Below are positions 49,754 through 57,945 of a stretch of DNA of 64,000 nucleotides, in pieces. The position numbers and the translations under genes were made by a program. Location of the stretch: the NCBI GenBank assembly GCA_000016765.1, contig CP000699.1, positions 5,318,262 through 5,382,261 on the forward strand. Direction: 5' to 3'. This DNA comes from Rhizorhabdus wittichii RW1. GTDB taxonomy: Bacteria > Pseudomonadota > Alphaproteobacteria > Sphingomonadales > Sphingomonadaceae. The notes under the pieces were generated by a model. It was not told where the DNA came from. It made no database searches and worked only from the letters and a program-made list of their open reading frames with translations. The first letter of the stretch is position 1, and the number at the start of each line of letters is the position of its first letter.

Positions 49754-49954
49754 ATGTTGAGATTGATTTGCTTTGCGATTGTCGCGAGTTTTTCGACTGT
49801 GGCTTTCGCAACGGAGACGATCACCTACACCTATGATGAACTAGGTCGCCTGATCAAGGTCGTGCATTCTGGTACGGTCAATAATGGTGAGCAGGTCACT
49901 TACACCTACGATCCTGCTGATAATCGAACAAACGTCACAACCACCGGCGCTTGA
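49754..49954 (+). CDS. Small secreted protein made of a signal peptide and YD-type repeat motifs
   Basis: This 66-aa protein has a signal peptide (LRLICFAIVASFSTVAFA), then ITYTYDELGRLIKVV and VTYTYDPADNRTNV, two YxYDxxxR-type motifs of the Rhs/YD repeat family. Ordinary Rhs proteins carry tens of these repeats, so a free-standing minimal copy is unusual. It precedes the secreted protein and the large Rhs gene on the same strand and may be co-expressed with them. Function unknown; a strand-adding chaperone or inhibitor of the large Rhs shell is speculation. Confidence 0.75.
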   Translation: MLRLICFAIVASFSTVAFATETITYTYDELGRLIKVVHSGTVNNGEQVTYTYDPADNRTNVTTTGA

Positions 49955-50002
49955 TTTTTCGCCTTTATAGGCAGCCACCACCTACCAGAACTGGACTTCA
50001 CG

Positions 50003-50509
50003 ATGCGGCTGCTCACCAGCGGCGCGTTGCTTGTTGCTGCGTGCCTGTCTCCCACCTTCATCCTCGCGGCGCCGGAGAGCGTGGCCCATACTAGTCGTTC
50101 TGTTACTCCTTCAGATTGTCGACTGGACGCCCAGTCGGGAGGTTCCTCCGGACAGCGATATATCTTTATCTGCGGCAAGGACGGTGTGTCGCTGGGTATC
50201 AGTCACAATGCCGTGCTCCGCTACAGTGCAAGTCTTGGCCGCTATCTCGCCGTCCTCGATGGGCCGGCTAGCAAGGCGGTTCTCCTTGCCTGGCCACGGG
50301 CCGGCGGTTCCTCTCCCGTCATCGAGGACATGGGCCGGGACATTGCGGTCGCGGCATTCGGTGAAGGTGCAGACTCCAATCTCGGCGAAGCCGACATCGA
50401 CAGCACCCGCTTCGCCGACAGCAATGTCATCAAAGTCAGCGGGAGTCGCGGATCTGCCGAGGTTGAGTTTGTAGCCGACGGTATCGTGACTCGGGTCAAG
50501 CGGCGCTGA
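50003..50509 (+). CDS. Secreted protein of unknown function in the Rhs locus
   Basis: This 168-aa protein starts with a signal peptide (LLTSGALLVAACLSPTFILAA). The mature part contains two Cys (about 39 and 56), a SGQRYIFICGKDGVSLGIS segment and an acidic stretch before a basic end (VTRVKRR). I recognise no family. It lies 48 nt after the YD peptide gene and 40 nt before the Rhs gene, so the three genes probably form an operon. Confidence 0.65.
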   Translation: MRLLTSGALLVAACLSPTFILAAPESVAHTSRSVTPSDCRLDAQSGGSSGQRYIFICGKDGVSLGISHNAVLRYSASLGRYLAVLDGPASKAVLLAWPRAGGSSPVIEDMGRDIAVAAFGEGADSNLGEADIDSTRFADSNVIKVSGSRGSAEVEFVADGIVTRVKRR

Positions 50510-50549
50510 CGCGCCCTTTCTGATCAATCTTACCATCGAGGAGGCCGCC

Positions 50550-53500
50550 ATGGCTGTTGCTCCTACGCGCCTGAACATCTGGAAGTCGCGTTCCTCTCCC
50601 TTCGTCATCGCTTGGGCGGCGTTGGCGGCTCCCGCTATCGCGCAGTCGGTTCCAGCGCCCGCGCCGCCAATCAGGTCGGTGATCGACGAGAATGGTGTCG
50701 ATCTCTCGCGCGGCACCTTCAACGTGACGACGCCGGGCGTTTCGATCGGGGCGGGCCCTGGTGCCCTTTCCTTCTCGCAGACCTGGACCGGATCGGGATG
50801 GCGGGACACCATAACGGCCACGTTGACCGGAAACCTCGCGCATCCGGTGGTGAGCATCGGCGGTATTTCCGAAAGTTTCACCGCTGACAGCGCTGGCAAT
50901 TACACGGCAGATCAAGGCAATGGCGCATCCTTGACCTATTACAGTGCCTTCAATCAGTACAAATATGTCGGTCGGGATGGAACTCGGATATCCTTCTCCC
51001 CCGTTGTCATCAACCGCATGGCATCGAATTTAGGAACGGCTGAAATCATTACTACGCCTGATGGAAATCAGACGGTCTATCGTTTCGAGTGGGCGAACTA
51101 TCTATGGAGAACGATTTCGATATCCAACGATTATGGATATCAAATCCGTTTCAGCTATGCGAGCAACAATCCTCAGTTCCCAGTTGAATTTGGAACAATA
51201 ACTAAGGCTGTTGCCTCCAACGGTATTATCGACTATTGTAGTGAAACCGATCCAGCGCCTTGTAATTACTCACGAAAATGGCCATCCATTTCATTCGCAT
51301 TAACGGGCGACTATAATTCCGGATCGCAGACCGTCAATGACGCGATGAACAATGTTACCCGCTATACGTATAGCGGTGGCAAGATCGTCGCCATCAAGCG
51401 GCCGGGATCTACTACCGACACAATAGGCATCGGTTACGATGCCAATCTCCGAGTGAACGGTTACAATAATTCAGCCTCCAACTGGACCTACACTTATGTC
51501 GATGCGGGTTCTACCCGTACGACCACGCGCACGAACGTCGCGGGTAAATCCATTCAGGCGGTGACCGATCCGTTCAACGGGATTCTGACCTCCTACCGTG
51601 ACGAGAACAATCACACGACCAGCTATCTCCATGATAGCCTGGGGCGCCTCACTCGCGTGACGGCCCAGGAGGGTAATTACGTCGGTTACGGCCTTGATGC
51701 CCGTGGCAATGTGAGTTCGACGACATATGTCGCCAAAGGCGGGTCTGTGCCGAATATCGTCACATTGGCGTCCTTTCCCGCCACCTGTACGGTGATCTTC
51801 ACCTGCAACAAGCCACAGACGACGACCGACGCGAAGGGGAATGTAACCAACTATACCTATGATCCGGCCAACGGAAATCTGCTGACGGTCGCGGCGCCGG
51901 CAGTAACGGGCGGACGGCCGACCACCACTTACAGCTACACCCCGCTCAGTGCTTATTTCAAACGCTTCCCGGACGGCAGCTTCTCGGCGGCTGCTCCCAT
52001 TTCGACACTGACGGGCGTCACTATATGCCGCACGGCCGCGACCTGTCCGGGCAATGTCAATGAGAACAAGTCGACCTACGCCTATGGCACGCCGAGCACT
52101 CCCAACAACCTGCTGCTGACCGCGGAATCGCACGGCGCAGGCAATGGCTCGCTGACGGCCACCACCAACTACGGCTATGACCCGGTGGGCAATCGCCTGA
52201 CGATCGACGGACCCAATCCTGGAAGTGCCGACACGACGCGCTTCCGCTACGATATGAATCGCCAACTGGTGGGTATCGTCGGTCCTGACCCGGATGGCGC
52301 GGGTACGCTCAAGAACCGGGCGCAACGCTACACCTACAACGCCGATGGGCGAGTGACCCTCATCGAACAGGGTACCACGCCTGGGCAAGCCGATAATGAT
52401 TGGGCGCAATTCAACAGCTTGCAGGAGCAAGCGACTGGCTATGACAACGCGATGCGTCCCTATCGCACCGCTACGATAGCGGGCGGCATCATGTATACGC
52501 TGACCGAATTCAGCTATGATGCACTTGGTCGGCCTGATTGTGTGGCTGTCCGGATGAATCAGCCGACCTTCGGTTCGGTGACGCCGGCCTGCACCCAGGT
52601 CACGCCGGCCGGCGGTTTCGGGCGCGATCGGATTCTGAAATATGGCTATGACGCCGCTGGCCAGGTTCTCAGCGTCACTACGGGTTATGGCACGACACTC
52701 AGCCGGGCGGAAGCAAGCTACACATATACCCCGAACGGCCAGATCGCCTCGATGGCCGATGCCAAGAATAATCTCACCAGCTATGTCTATGACGGTTTCG
52801 ATCGGCTGAAGGTTACCTATTTCCCGAACAAGACCGGTGGCGGCTCGACCTCGAATTGCGCTTTGTCGACGACGGACTGTGAGGAACTGACCTACGATGC
52901 CAACAGCAACATCGTCGATCGTCGGGTCCGAAATGGGAGCCACATCGTTCAGGCCTTCGATGCCTTGAATCGGTTGGCGTCGCGCAGCTTGCCTGCGGGT
53001 TCCGGCAATCCCAACCCGGCCTTCACATATGATCTGGTCGGCAATCTGCTGACGGCGAACAATTCCAACAGCAGCCCGGTCTATTCCCATGGATTGACCT
53101 TCACCTGGGACGCGCTCGGCCGGAAGCGCAGCGAGACTTCGACCTATAATGGTACCGGCGCCATCATGAAGACGATGGACTATGATCTTGCAGGAAACCG
53201 GACCAAATTCGCGTGGCCTGACCTCTACGTTACCTATGACTATGACAACGTCAATGAGATGACGGCCGCCCGTGAGAATGGCGGCTCCTTTGTCCTGGCA
53301 AGCTTCACTTACGATGATCTTGGCCGCCGTACCAGCCTGACCCGCGGCAACAACACTCAGACCAACTACACTTATGACCCGGTTTCTCGGCTCGAGACGA
53401 TCGGTTTCGGAGGAGGTGGTTCAGGCACGCTGATCACATTGTGGAACTATAATCCCGCTAATGAAATCGGGGCGCGCGTCAACAGCAACGATGCCTATGC

Positions 53501-54767
53501 CTGGACCGGCGGTGTCAACGCCAACAAATCCTACGGGCGCAACGGCCTCAACCAATATACCACCGTTGGTTCATCGAGCTTGTCCTATGATCCCAAGGCG
53601 AACCTGACCTCGATCAATGGCGTGGCCTATACCTTTGGCACCGAGAACACGCTGACCACCGGCGCGGGCGGCTCCTATTGGCATGACGCCCTGCAGCGGA
53701 TCACTTATTTGACCTCGACCAGTCAGCGCCAGGATTATGACGGTGATCAGCTCATTGGTATCTACAACAGCGCCAACACTCTCGTTCGCCGTTATGTGTT
53801 CGGGCCCGGCATCGATGAGCCGATCCTGTGGTATGAAGGGACGGGCACCGCTGACCGACGCTATATGGACGCTGACGAGCGAGGTTCGATCATTCGTGTA
53901 ACCAGCCAGGGTGGCGGGCTTATACGGATCAACACGTATGACGAGTTCGGCGTGCCTGGTGCGAACAATCTCGGCAGATTCCAATATACCGGTCAGGTTT
54001 GGATGGCGGATATCGGTAAGTATAATTACAAAAATCGTCTCTATGCCCCGGAGATCGGGCGCTTCATGCAGCCGGACCCGATCGGCTATGATGGAGGAGC
54101 GAACCTGTACAATTATGTGGGAGCGAATCCGGTCAATTTCACTGACCCGATGGGTTTCGCTCCTGATTCTAATAATCAATGCACGGCTTGGTGGTGTACC
54201 CTTGTTGCGTCAGGCGCAGTGCCTGGCGAGCCGTCAGGCTCATCGAGTGGAGGCGGAGCTCCGATCTTTGACCCCTTGGGTGGGGCGAGCTTCAATTTTC
54301 AAGGTTGGGGCGCCTTGTCTTCTTTTGTTGCAAACTCGCCACTATTTATGACGTATAAACCCTATATTGATCTCAGCGCGCCGGCCAAGCCGAAACCGCA
54401 AAATGAAGCGCGCATGAAACCGGAAACCAAGAAGTACCTTTGCGGGAAACTGAGCTCCAACGAATTCAATGTTCCTAAGACATTTCGCAATGTTCTAACG
54501 GACAGGCATAGTCGAACGAATGGAAAAAGTAACTGGAGTGTGCCGCGATTTAGACAAGCTGAAAATTTTCTTTATGCTACGGGGCAATGGCGCTCTCCTT
54601 CAACGGATGGTTCGACTTATCCAGGTGTTTATATTCATCAATTTTCTAAGTATGTTTCTTCTAATACCTCCGAATTCTCCTGGGATGCTTTGAATGCAGG
54701 TCTGGATGGCGTTGACCATAAGAACGACACCGCTGCCGAGCTAAAGGCGTTTTGCAATGTCAGATAA
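50550..54767 (+). CDS. Secreted Rhs/YD-repeat protein with variable C-terminal (putative toxin) domain
   Basis: This 1405-aa protein has a Sec signal (about 1-32, ending APAIAQ), an N-terminal domain (about 45-110, ENGVDLSRGTFNVTTPG), many YD repeats (for example TSYLHDSLGRLTRV, TNYTYDPANGNLLTV, ASFTYDDLGRRTSL) and the Rhs-associated core (about 1141-1203: FQYTGQVWMADIGKYNYKNR, RFMQPDPIGY, DPMGF). The roughly 200 residues after DPMGF are AT-richer and unlike the shell, as in polymorphic toxins whose C-terminal tip is the effector. No PAAR or VgrG domain is present, so export is probably by Sec rather than type VI secretion. The ribosome site is GAGGAGG. The tip domain is not recognised. Confidence 0.88.
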   Translation: MAVAPTRLNIWKSRSSPFVIAWAALAAPAIAQSVPAPAPPIRSVIDENGVDLSRGTFNVTTPGVSIGAGPGALSFSQTWTGSGWRDTITATLTGNLAHPVVSIGGISESFTADSAGNYTADQGNGASLTYYSAFNQYKYVGRDGTRISFSPVVINRMASNLGTAEIITTPDGNQTVYRFEWANYLWRTISISNDYGYQIRFSYASNNPQFPVEFGTITKAVASNGIIDYCSETDPAPCNYSRKWPSISFALTGDYNSGSQTVNDAMNNVTRYTYSGGKIVAIKRPGSTTDTIGIGYDANLRVNGYNNSASNWTYTYVDAGSTRTTTRTNVAGKSIQAVTDPFNGILTSYRDENNHTTSYLHDSLGRLTRVTAQEGNYVGYGLDARGNVSSTTYVAKGGSVPNIVTLASFPATCTVIFTCNKPQTTTDAKGNVTNYTYDPANGNLLTVAAPAVTGGRPTTTYSYTPLSAYFKRFPDGSFSAAAPISTLTGVTICRTAATCPGNVNENKSTYAYGTPSTPNNLLLTAESHGAGNGSLTATTNYGYDPVGNRLTIDGPNPGSADTTRFRYDMNRQLVGIVGPDPDGAGTLKNRAQRYTYNADGRVTLIEQGTTPGQADNDWAQFNSLQEQATGYDNAMRPYRTATIAGGIMYTLTEFSYDALGRPDCVAVRMNQPTFGSVTPACTQVTPAGGFGRDRILKYGYDAAGQVLSVTTGYGTTLSRAEASYTYTPNGQIASMADAKNNLTSYVYDGFDRLKVTYFPNKTGGGSTSNCALSTTDCEELTYDANSNIVDRRVRNGSHIVQAFDALNRLASRSLPAGSGNPNPAFTYDLVGNLLTANNSNSSPVYSHGLTFTWDALGRKRSETSTYNGTGAIMKTMDYDLAGNRTKFAWPDLYVTYDYDNVNEMTAARENGGSFVLASFTYDDLGRRTSLTRGNNTQTNYTYDPVSRLETIGFGGGGSGTLITLWNYNPANEIGARVNSNDAYAWTGGVNANKSYGRNGLNQYTTVGSSSLSYDPKANLTSINGVAYTFGTENTLTTGAGGSYWHDALQRITYLTSTSQRQDYDGDQLIGIYNSANTLVRRYVFGPGIDEPILWYEGTGTADRRYMDADERGSIIRVTSQGGGLIRINTYDEFGVPGANNLGRFQYTGQVWMADIGKYNYKNRLYAPEIGRFMQPDPIGYDGGANLYNYVGANPVNFTDPMGFAPDSNNQCTAWWCTLVASGAVPGEPSGSSSGGGAPIFDPLGGASFNFQGWGALSSFVANSPLFMTYKPYIDLSAPAKPKPQNEARMKPETKKYLCGKLSSNEFNVPKTFRNVLTDRHSRTNGKSNWSVPRFRQAENFLYATGQWRSPSTDGSTYPGVYIHQFSKYVSSNTSEFSWDALNAGLDGVDHKNDTAAELKAFCNVR

Positions 54768-55164
54768 TTATTGGATAGGAAAAGAGTTTTTTTCTTTTCT
54801 CATTGTAACAATATTTTCAACGATATTCTTGAATATGGATATCGTGCATTTTCAGCCATTGGCTCTTTGGGCTAAGATGCTGCCTCCTATTTTTATCTTA
54901 ATTGGAGGAATTGGTACGGTCCGTAATATAAGAATGTTGAGGTTCGCTGGTTGGGGCGGAATAGCTCTATTTCTGTTGGTCTCCTTGATGGCCTCGTTCC
55001 CAAGCGAAGATTATATTTTGGGCGGTCCCGACACTGACCTCGTAGAAATACCCCGCATGGTCAGTACCGCAAACATTTTGGTAAGGGTGGCTGTTGGACT
55101 GGTGATAACTGCTCTACTGTTTTGGCGGTATCGACGGCTGCAGACTTCCACAAATATCAAATGA
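54757..55164 (+). CDS. Small four-helix membrane protein, candidate immunity protein
   Basis: This 135-aa protein has four hydrophobic helices: FFSFLIVTIFSTIFLN, LPPIFILIGGIGTV, GGIALFLLVSLMASF and ILVRVAVGLVITALLFW. Its ATG overlaps the end of the Rhs gene by 11 nt, the position normally held by the immunity gene of a polymorphic toxin. The low GC matches the Rhs tip, so tip and partner were probably acquired together. I recognise no family; a membrane immunity protein would suggest a toxin acting at the membrane or in the periplasm. Confidence 0.6.
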   Translation: MSDNYWIGKEFFSFLIVTIFSTIFLNMDIVHFQPLALWAKMLPPIFILIGGIGTVRNIRMLRFAGWGGIALFLLVSLMASFPSEDYILGGPDTDLVEIPRMVSTANILVRVAVGLVITALLFWRYRRLQTSTNIK

Positions 55165-55288
55165 TCGTGCCGAGTAATTCTGGGGGCGCTAATTCCGGGG
55201 ACACAATACTGAATTGAAAAACTGCTGGCTGATATGGGGAAGGCGAGGAGTAAGAAATTAGCATGGCGTCCCCGAAAGACCAGATCCA
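55165..55288. other. Right junction of the island
   Basis: This 124-bp stretch between the candidate immunity gene and the duplicated gene end contains GGGGAC (55196-55201) and an inverted GTCCCC about 70 bp to the right. The segment CGGGGACACAATACTGAATT resembles, from memory, sequences beside REP-associated transposases. No gene is supported. It may be the scar of a mobile element. Confidence 0.35.
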
Positions 55289-55434
55289 GGTTCGCCGGGC
55301 AGGGCGGCTTCGGCATCCAGACCGCCCCCGCTGCCGCGATGATCGGCGCGGCGCTGTTGCTGGGACGCAGCCTTCCCGATCCCGTCCGCGCCATCGATCC
55401 GGCCGCTTATCGGCCGGCTCGCTTCGGGGACTAA
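55289..55434 (+). pseudogene. Duplicated 3' fragment of the FAD oxidoreductase gene (direct repeat B)
   Basis: 146 nt align without gaps to the end of the gene at 48385-49488 and end in their own stop (TAA). It encodes FAGQGGFGIQTAPAAAMIG and on to ARFGD, but the rest of the gene is missing. An ATG at 55234 fuses it to unrelated residues, so it is probably not a functional gene. The stop overlaps the convergent methyltransferase stop by 2 nt. Confidence 0.9.
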
Positions 55435-56324
55435 TGCTTTTCCGCCAAAGCCACCGCATATTGGTTGTGGTCGCCCGAGGCGAGGACCTCGTCCAGCAAG
55501 AGAAGCGCGTTCAGGAGTGCGTCGTCTTCCGCTTCGAAGTTATTGAGGACGTCGTTGAGCGCGAGGTGATATACGACGCCCCCGGTCGCCATGATGGAGG
55601 CGTCCGGGAACTCGGCTTTTAGCGCGTGGACTATATTGCCGCTATCCGCCGCCTCGGTCGGATCAGCCTCGATCATGGCGGCGATCGCGGGCCGCTCCAG
55701 CTTGCAAGGAAGCCGTTTCTCCGGATTTCCTGGATGGACGAGGAGGCGTTCCGGCAGGAGGCTTCTGACTCTGGATGCGATCTCCAGATCTTCGTCGGAC
55801 CATTGGAAGCGCGTGGCGCCTACGAAATCGTCCATCGCGAACCAGCCGCCCGGCTGGAGAGCGCGGCGGCTCCAGGACACCGCCGCCTTCGCATCGAACA
55901 TGTGATGCAGCGCGTTATTCCAATAGACCAGATCGAACCCGGCGACGATGTCCTCCCGGAACGCGTCACCGATATGGATGGTGATCCGGTCCTCCAGTCC
56001 ATGCTCCGCCGCCTTGGACGCGATCTGCTCGCGTCGGTGCTCCCCGATCTCGAACAGGTCGAAGCTCCGGACGATGCCTTGCTTGAGCAGGCGCATCTCC
56101 TTCCCGCCCGAGCCGCAACCGACCGATAGGGCGCGCCTGAAGCCTCCTTCGGGCATCCTATCGTGGATGAGGCGATGGAAGCCTTGATGGATTCCGTCGA
56201 TCGCCTCGCCGCATGCCAGCCGATTGATATGCCGGATGATCGTCTCGTGCATCCACCATCGCGATCGATCGGCTCGTCTCTCGATCGACCAATGCCTGGC
56301 CGCGGCTTCGAGTCTCTCATCCAT
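55431..56324 (-). CDS. Class I SAM-dependent methyltransferase
   Basis: This 297-aa protein has the class I motifs: ALSVGCGSGGKEMRLL (about 63-78), IGDAFREDIVAGFDLVYWNNALHHM (broken here across its Asp and His parts, about 115-140) and LQPGGWFAMDDFVG. The substrate cannot be predicted. The ATG at 56324 is favoured because GGAAAGGA lies 6 nt before it; ATG 56330 would place that site against the codon. Its 3' end meets the duplicated oxidoreductase fragment, suggesting the two were neighbours before the island arrived. Confidence 0.82.
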   Translation of the reverse strand: MDERLEAAARHWSIERRADRSRWWMHETIIRHINRLACGEAIDGIHQGFHRLIHDRMPEGGFRRALSVGCGSGGKEMRLLKQGIVRSFDLFEIGEHRREQIASKAAEHGLEDRITIHIGDAFREDIVAGFDLVYWNNALHHMFDAKAAVSWSRRALQPGGWFAMDDFVGATRFQWSDEDLEIASRVRSLLPERLLVHPGNPEKRLPCKLERPAIAAMIEADPTEAADSGNIVHALKAEFPDASIMATGGVVYHLALNDVLNNFEAEDDALLNALLLLDEVLASGDHNQYAVALAEKH

Positions 56325-56508
56325 CGGCATTCCTTTCCGGATCGTCTTTTAGATGGGACTGAAGGGGGTGCAACAATTCTGCAAGAAATTGAAAAGAAAA
56401 GATATTTTTGATTAGACTATCGGACTACGCAATATTCCCGTCATGGATTCATCCTAGCCACGGCCTAAGAAGGCCCGACATTCGGTCGGGTCGGTAAAGG
56501 GTCGCGTC

Positions 56509-56814
56509 ATGGGGATCTATATCAGGGGCCTCGATTTCTATCCGGCGATGATCAGCCGCGAGGACGGGGTGTTCCGGGCCGATTTCGTCGATATCCCCGA
56601 CTGCCGCGCCTATGGCGCCACCACGATCGAGGTGGAGAGCAACGCCCGCCAGGCGCTCGGCGTACATATGTCGACGCTGGCCCGCTTCGGCCGCGCTCTG
56701 CCGGCGCCGTCGGCAGTCAGCGAGGGGGGCCGGGCCGCCGACCGATATCTCGTCTATATCGAAGGGCCCGAGCGGATCGACGCCACCCGCCTGTCGCAAC
56801 GCAAGGCGGCCTGA
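56509..56814 (+). CDS. HicB-like antitoxin-family protein, without partner
   Basis: This 101-aa protein resembles HicB N-terminal domains: YPAMISREDGVFRADFVDIPDC, YGATTIEVESNARQAL and AVSEGGRAADRYLVYIE. No HicA-like toxin ORF is adjacent, and no DNA-binding C-terminal domain is visible. It may be an orphan antitoxin or a HicB-fold protein with another role. It converges on the DsrE-like gene 3 nt away. Confidence 0.7.
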   Translation: MGIYIRGLDFYPAMISREDGVFRADFVDIPDCRAYGATTIEVESNARQALGVHMSTLARFGRALPAPSAVSEGGRAADRYLVYIEGPERIDATRLSQRKAA

Positions 56815-56817
56815 TCC

Positions 56818-57180
56818 TCAGAATATCATCAGCCGGTCGTCCCCGGCGGCGGCGAGCAGGCCGACCGGTCCCTGCGCCTCGATGCGGTGGTCCAGCGTCG
56901 CCAGGTCGATTTCGTAAAGCGCGAGTCCGCTCTGGCAGACGCTGACGGCTACGCCCAGCGCCAGCACCTCCTCCAGCAGTTCGGCCAGCATCGGAATCCC
57001 GGTCCGCGCCCGATCCGCGTCGGCGGGCGCCCGGATCGGCGGGCGCAGCAGGCCGACGGCCAGTTCGTGCAGGTGCAGGCGGACCCGGTCGCCCCGCGCT
57101 GCGCCGGCCGCCGCGAAGCTCAGCGCGGCGTGGAGGCGATCGCCGTCGTCGGCGGCGACGAGGATCGTCAGCCCGCGCAC
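56818..57180 (-). CDS. DsrE/DsrF-like small protein
   Basis: This protein of about 120 aa has the DsrE-like pattern TILVAADDGDRLHAALSFAAAGAARGDRVRLHLHELAV, broken across two strands, and a C-terminal Cys in VAVSVCQSGLALY. Family members carry sulfur or are of unknown role. It starts at a GTG (57180; 57186 is an alternative) inside the 3' end of the MoeB-like gene, so it is translationally coupled to it, and pairing with a sulfur-carrier adenylyltransferase is consistent. Confidence 0.72.
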   Translation of the reverse strand: MRGLTILVAADDGDRLHAALSFAAAGAARGDRVRLHLHELAVGLLRPPIRAPADADRARTGIPMLAELLEEVLALGVAVSVCQSGLALYEIDLATLDHRIEAQGPVGLLAAAGDDRLMIF

Positions 57181-57917
57181 CGGCACCCCGGGTCCTTGGG
57201 CACCGCGATCGTGCGGAAGCGGAAGGCGAGCGCGTCGACCAGCAGCAGCCGGCCCGCCGGATCGTCGCCGAAGCCGGTGATCGCGCGGACCGCCTCCATC
57301 GCGCCGAGGCTGCCCATCACCCCGGTCAGCGCGCCGAGCACGCCCTGGTCGGCGCAGCTGATGTCGGGTCGGTCGGGATCGTCGCCGACCAGGCAGCGAT
57401 AGCAGGGCTTGTCCGCCTCCCACCCGCGCCAGACGCCGAGCTGTCCGTCGAACTGGCCGACCGCCGCCGAGACGAGCGGGATGCCGAGCCGGGTCGCGGC
57501 GTCGGAGACGGCGAGGCGGGTCGCGAAATTGTCGCAGCCGTCGAGGACCAGGTCGGCGCCCTCCAGCAGATCGTCGGCGGTGTCCGCGTCGATCCGCACC
57601 GTCACCGGCTCGACGAGCACGTCGGGGTTCATTGCCGCCACCCGCGCGGCGGCGACCTCGGCCTTGGGGCAGCCGATGTCGGCGGTGCCGAACAAGGTCT
57701 GGCGCTGCAGGTTGGACAGGTCGACGACGTCGTCGTCGATGACGCGCAACAGGCCGATCCCGGCCGCCGCCAGATATTGGATCGCGGGCGACCCGATCCC
57801 GCCCGCGCCGATCACCGCCACCGTCGCCTTCAGCAACGCCTGCTGCCCCGCGCCGCCGATCTCCTTGAGGATGATGTGGCGCGCGTAGCGGTCGAGCTGT
57901 TCGTCGGTCAGGGACAT
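57168..57917 (-). CDS. MoeB/ThiF/HesA family adenylyltransferase
   Basis: This 249-aa E1-like enzyme has LDRYARHIILKEIGGAGQQ, the ATP-binding VIGAGGIGSPAIQYL (about 36-50), LSNLQRQTLF, a catalytic Cys in DISCADQGVLG and zinc Cys pairs (CYRCL, CRC). Such enzymes adenylate the C-terminus of ThiS- or MoaD-like sulfur carriers; which pathway is not clear, and no carrier gene is nearby. The ATG at 57917 is preceded by GGAG. It overlaps the DsrE-like gene by 13 nt. Confidence 0.88.
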   Translation of the reverse strand: MSLTDEQLDRYARHIILKEIGGAGQQALLKATVAVIGAGGIGSPAIQYLAAAGIGLLRVIDDDVVDLSNLQRQTLFGTADIGCPKAEVAAARVAAMNPDVLVEPVTVRIDADTADDLLEGADLVLDGCDNFATRLAVSDAATRLGIPLVSAAVGQFDGQLGVWRGWEADKPCYRCLVGDDPDRPDISCADQGVLGALTGVMGSLGAMEAVRAITGFGDDPAGRLLLVDALAFRFRTIAVPKDPGCRCAG

Positions 57918-57945
57918 GGTGCGCGTCACTCCAGCGGATGGAGCT

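Noticed and set aside
51471..53090. 539-codon open frame antisense to the Rhs gene
   Set aside because: It arises from the repetitive YD codons on the other strand; no ribosome site and no family resemblance.
49489..55434. Integrative element with integrase and tRNA attachment site
   Set aside because: No tRNA gene, integrase or short att-type repeat is visible; the flanking repeat is a coding gene end of 146 bp.
56470..56490. Hairpin CCCGAC...GTCGGG upstream of the HicB-like gene as a terminator
   Set aside because: Only 6 bp and no T tract on either strand.
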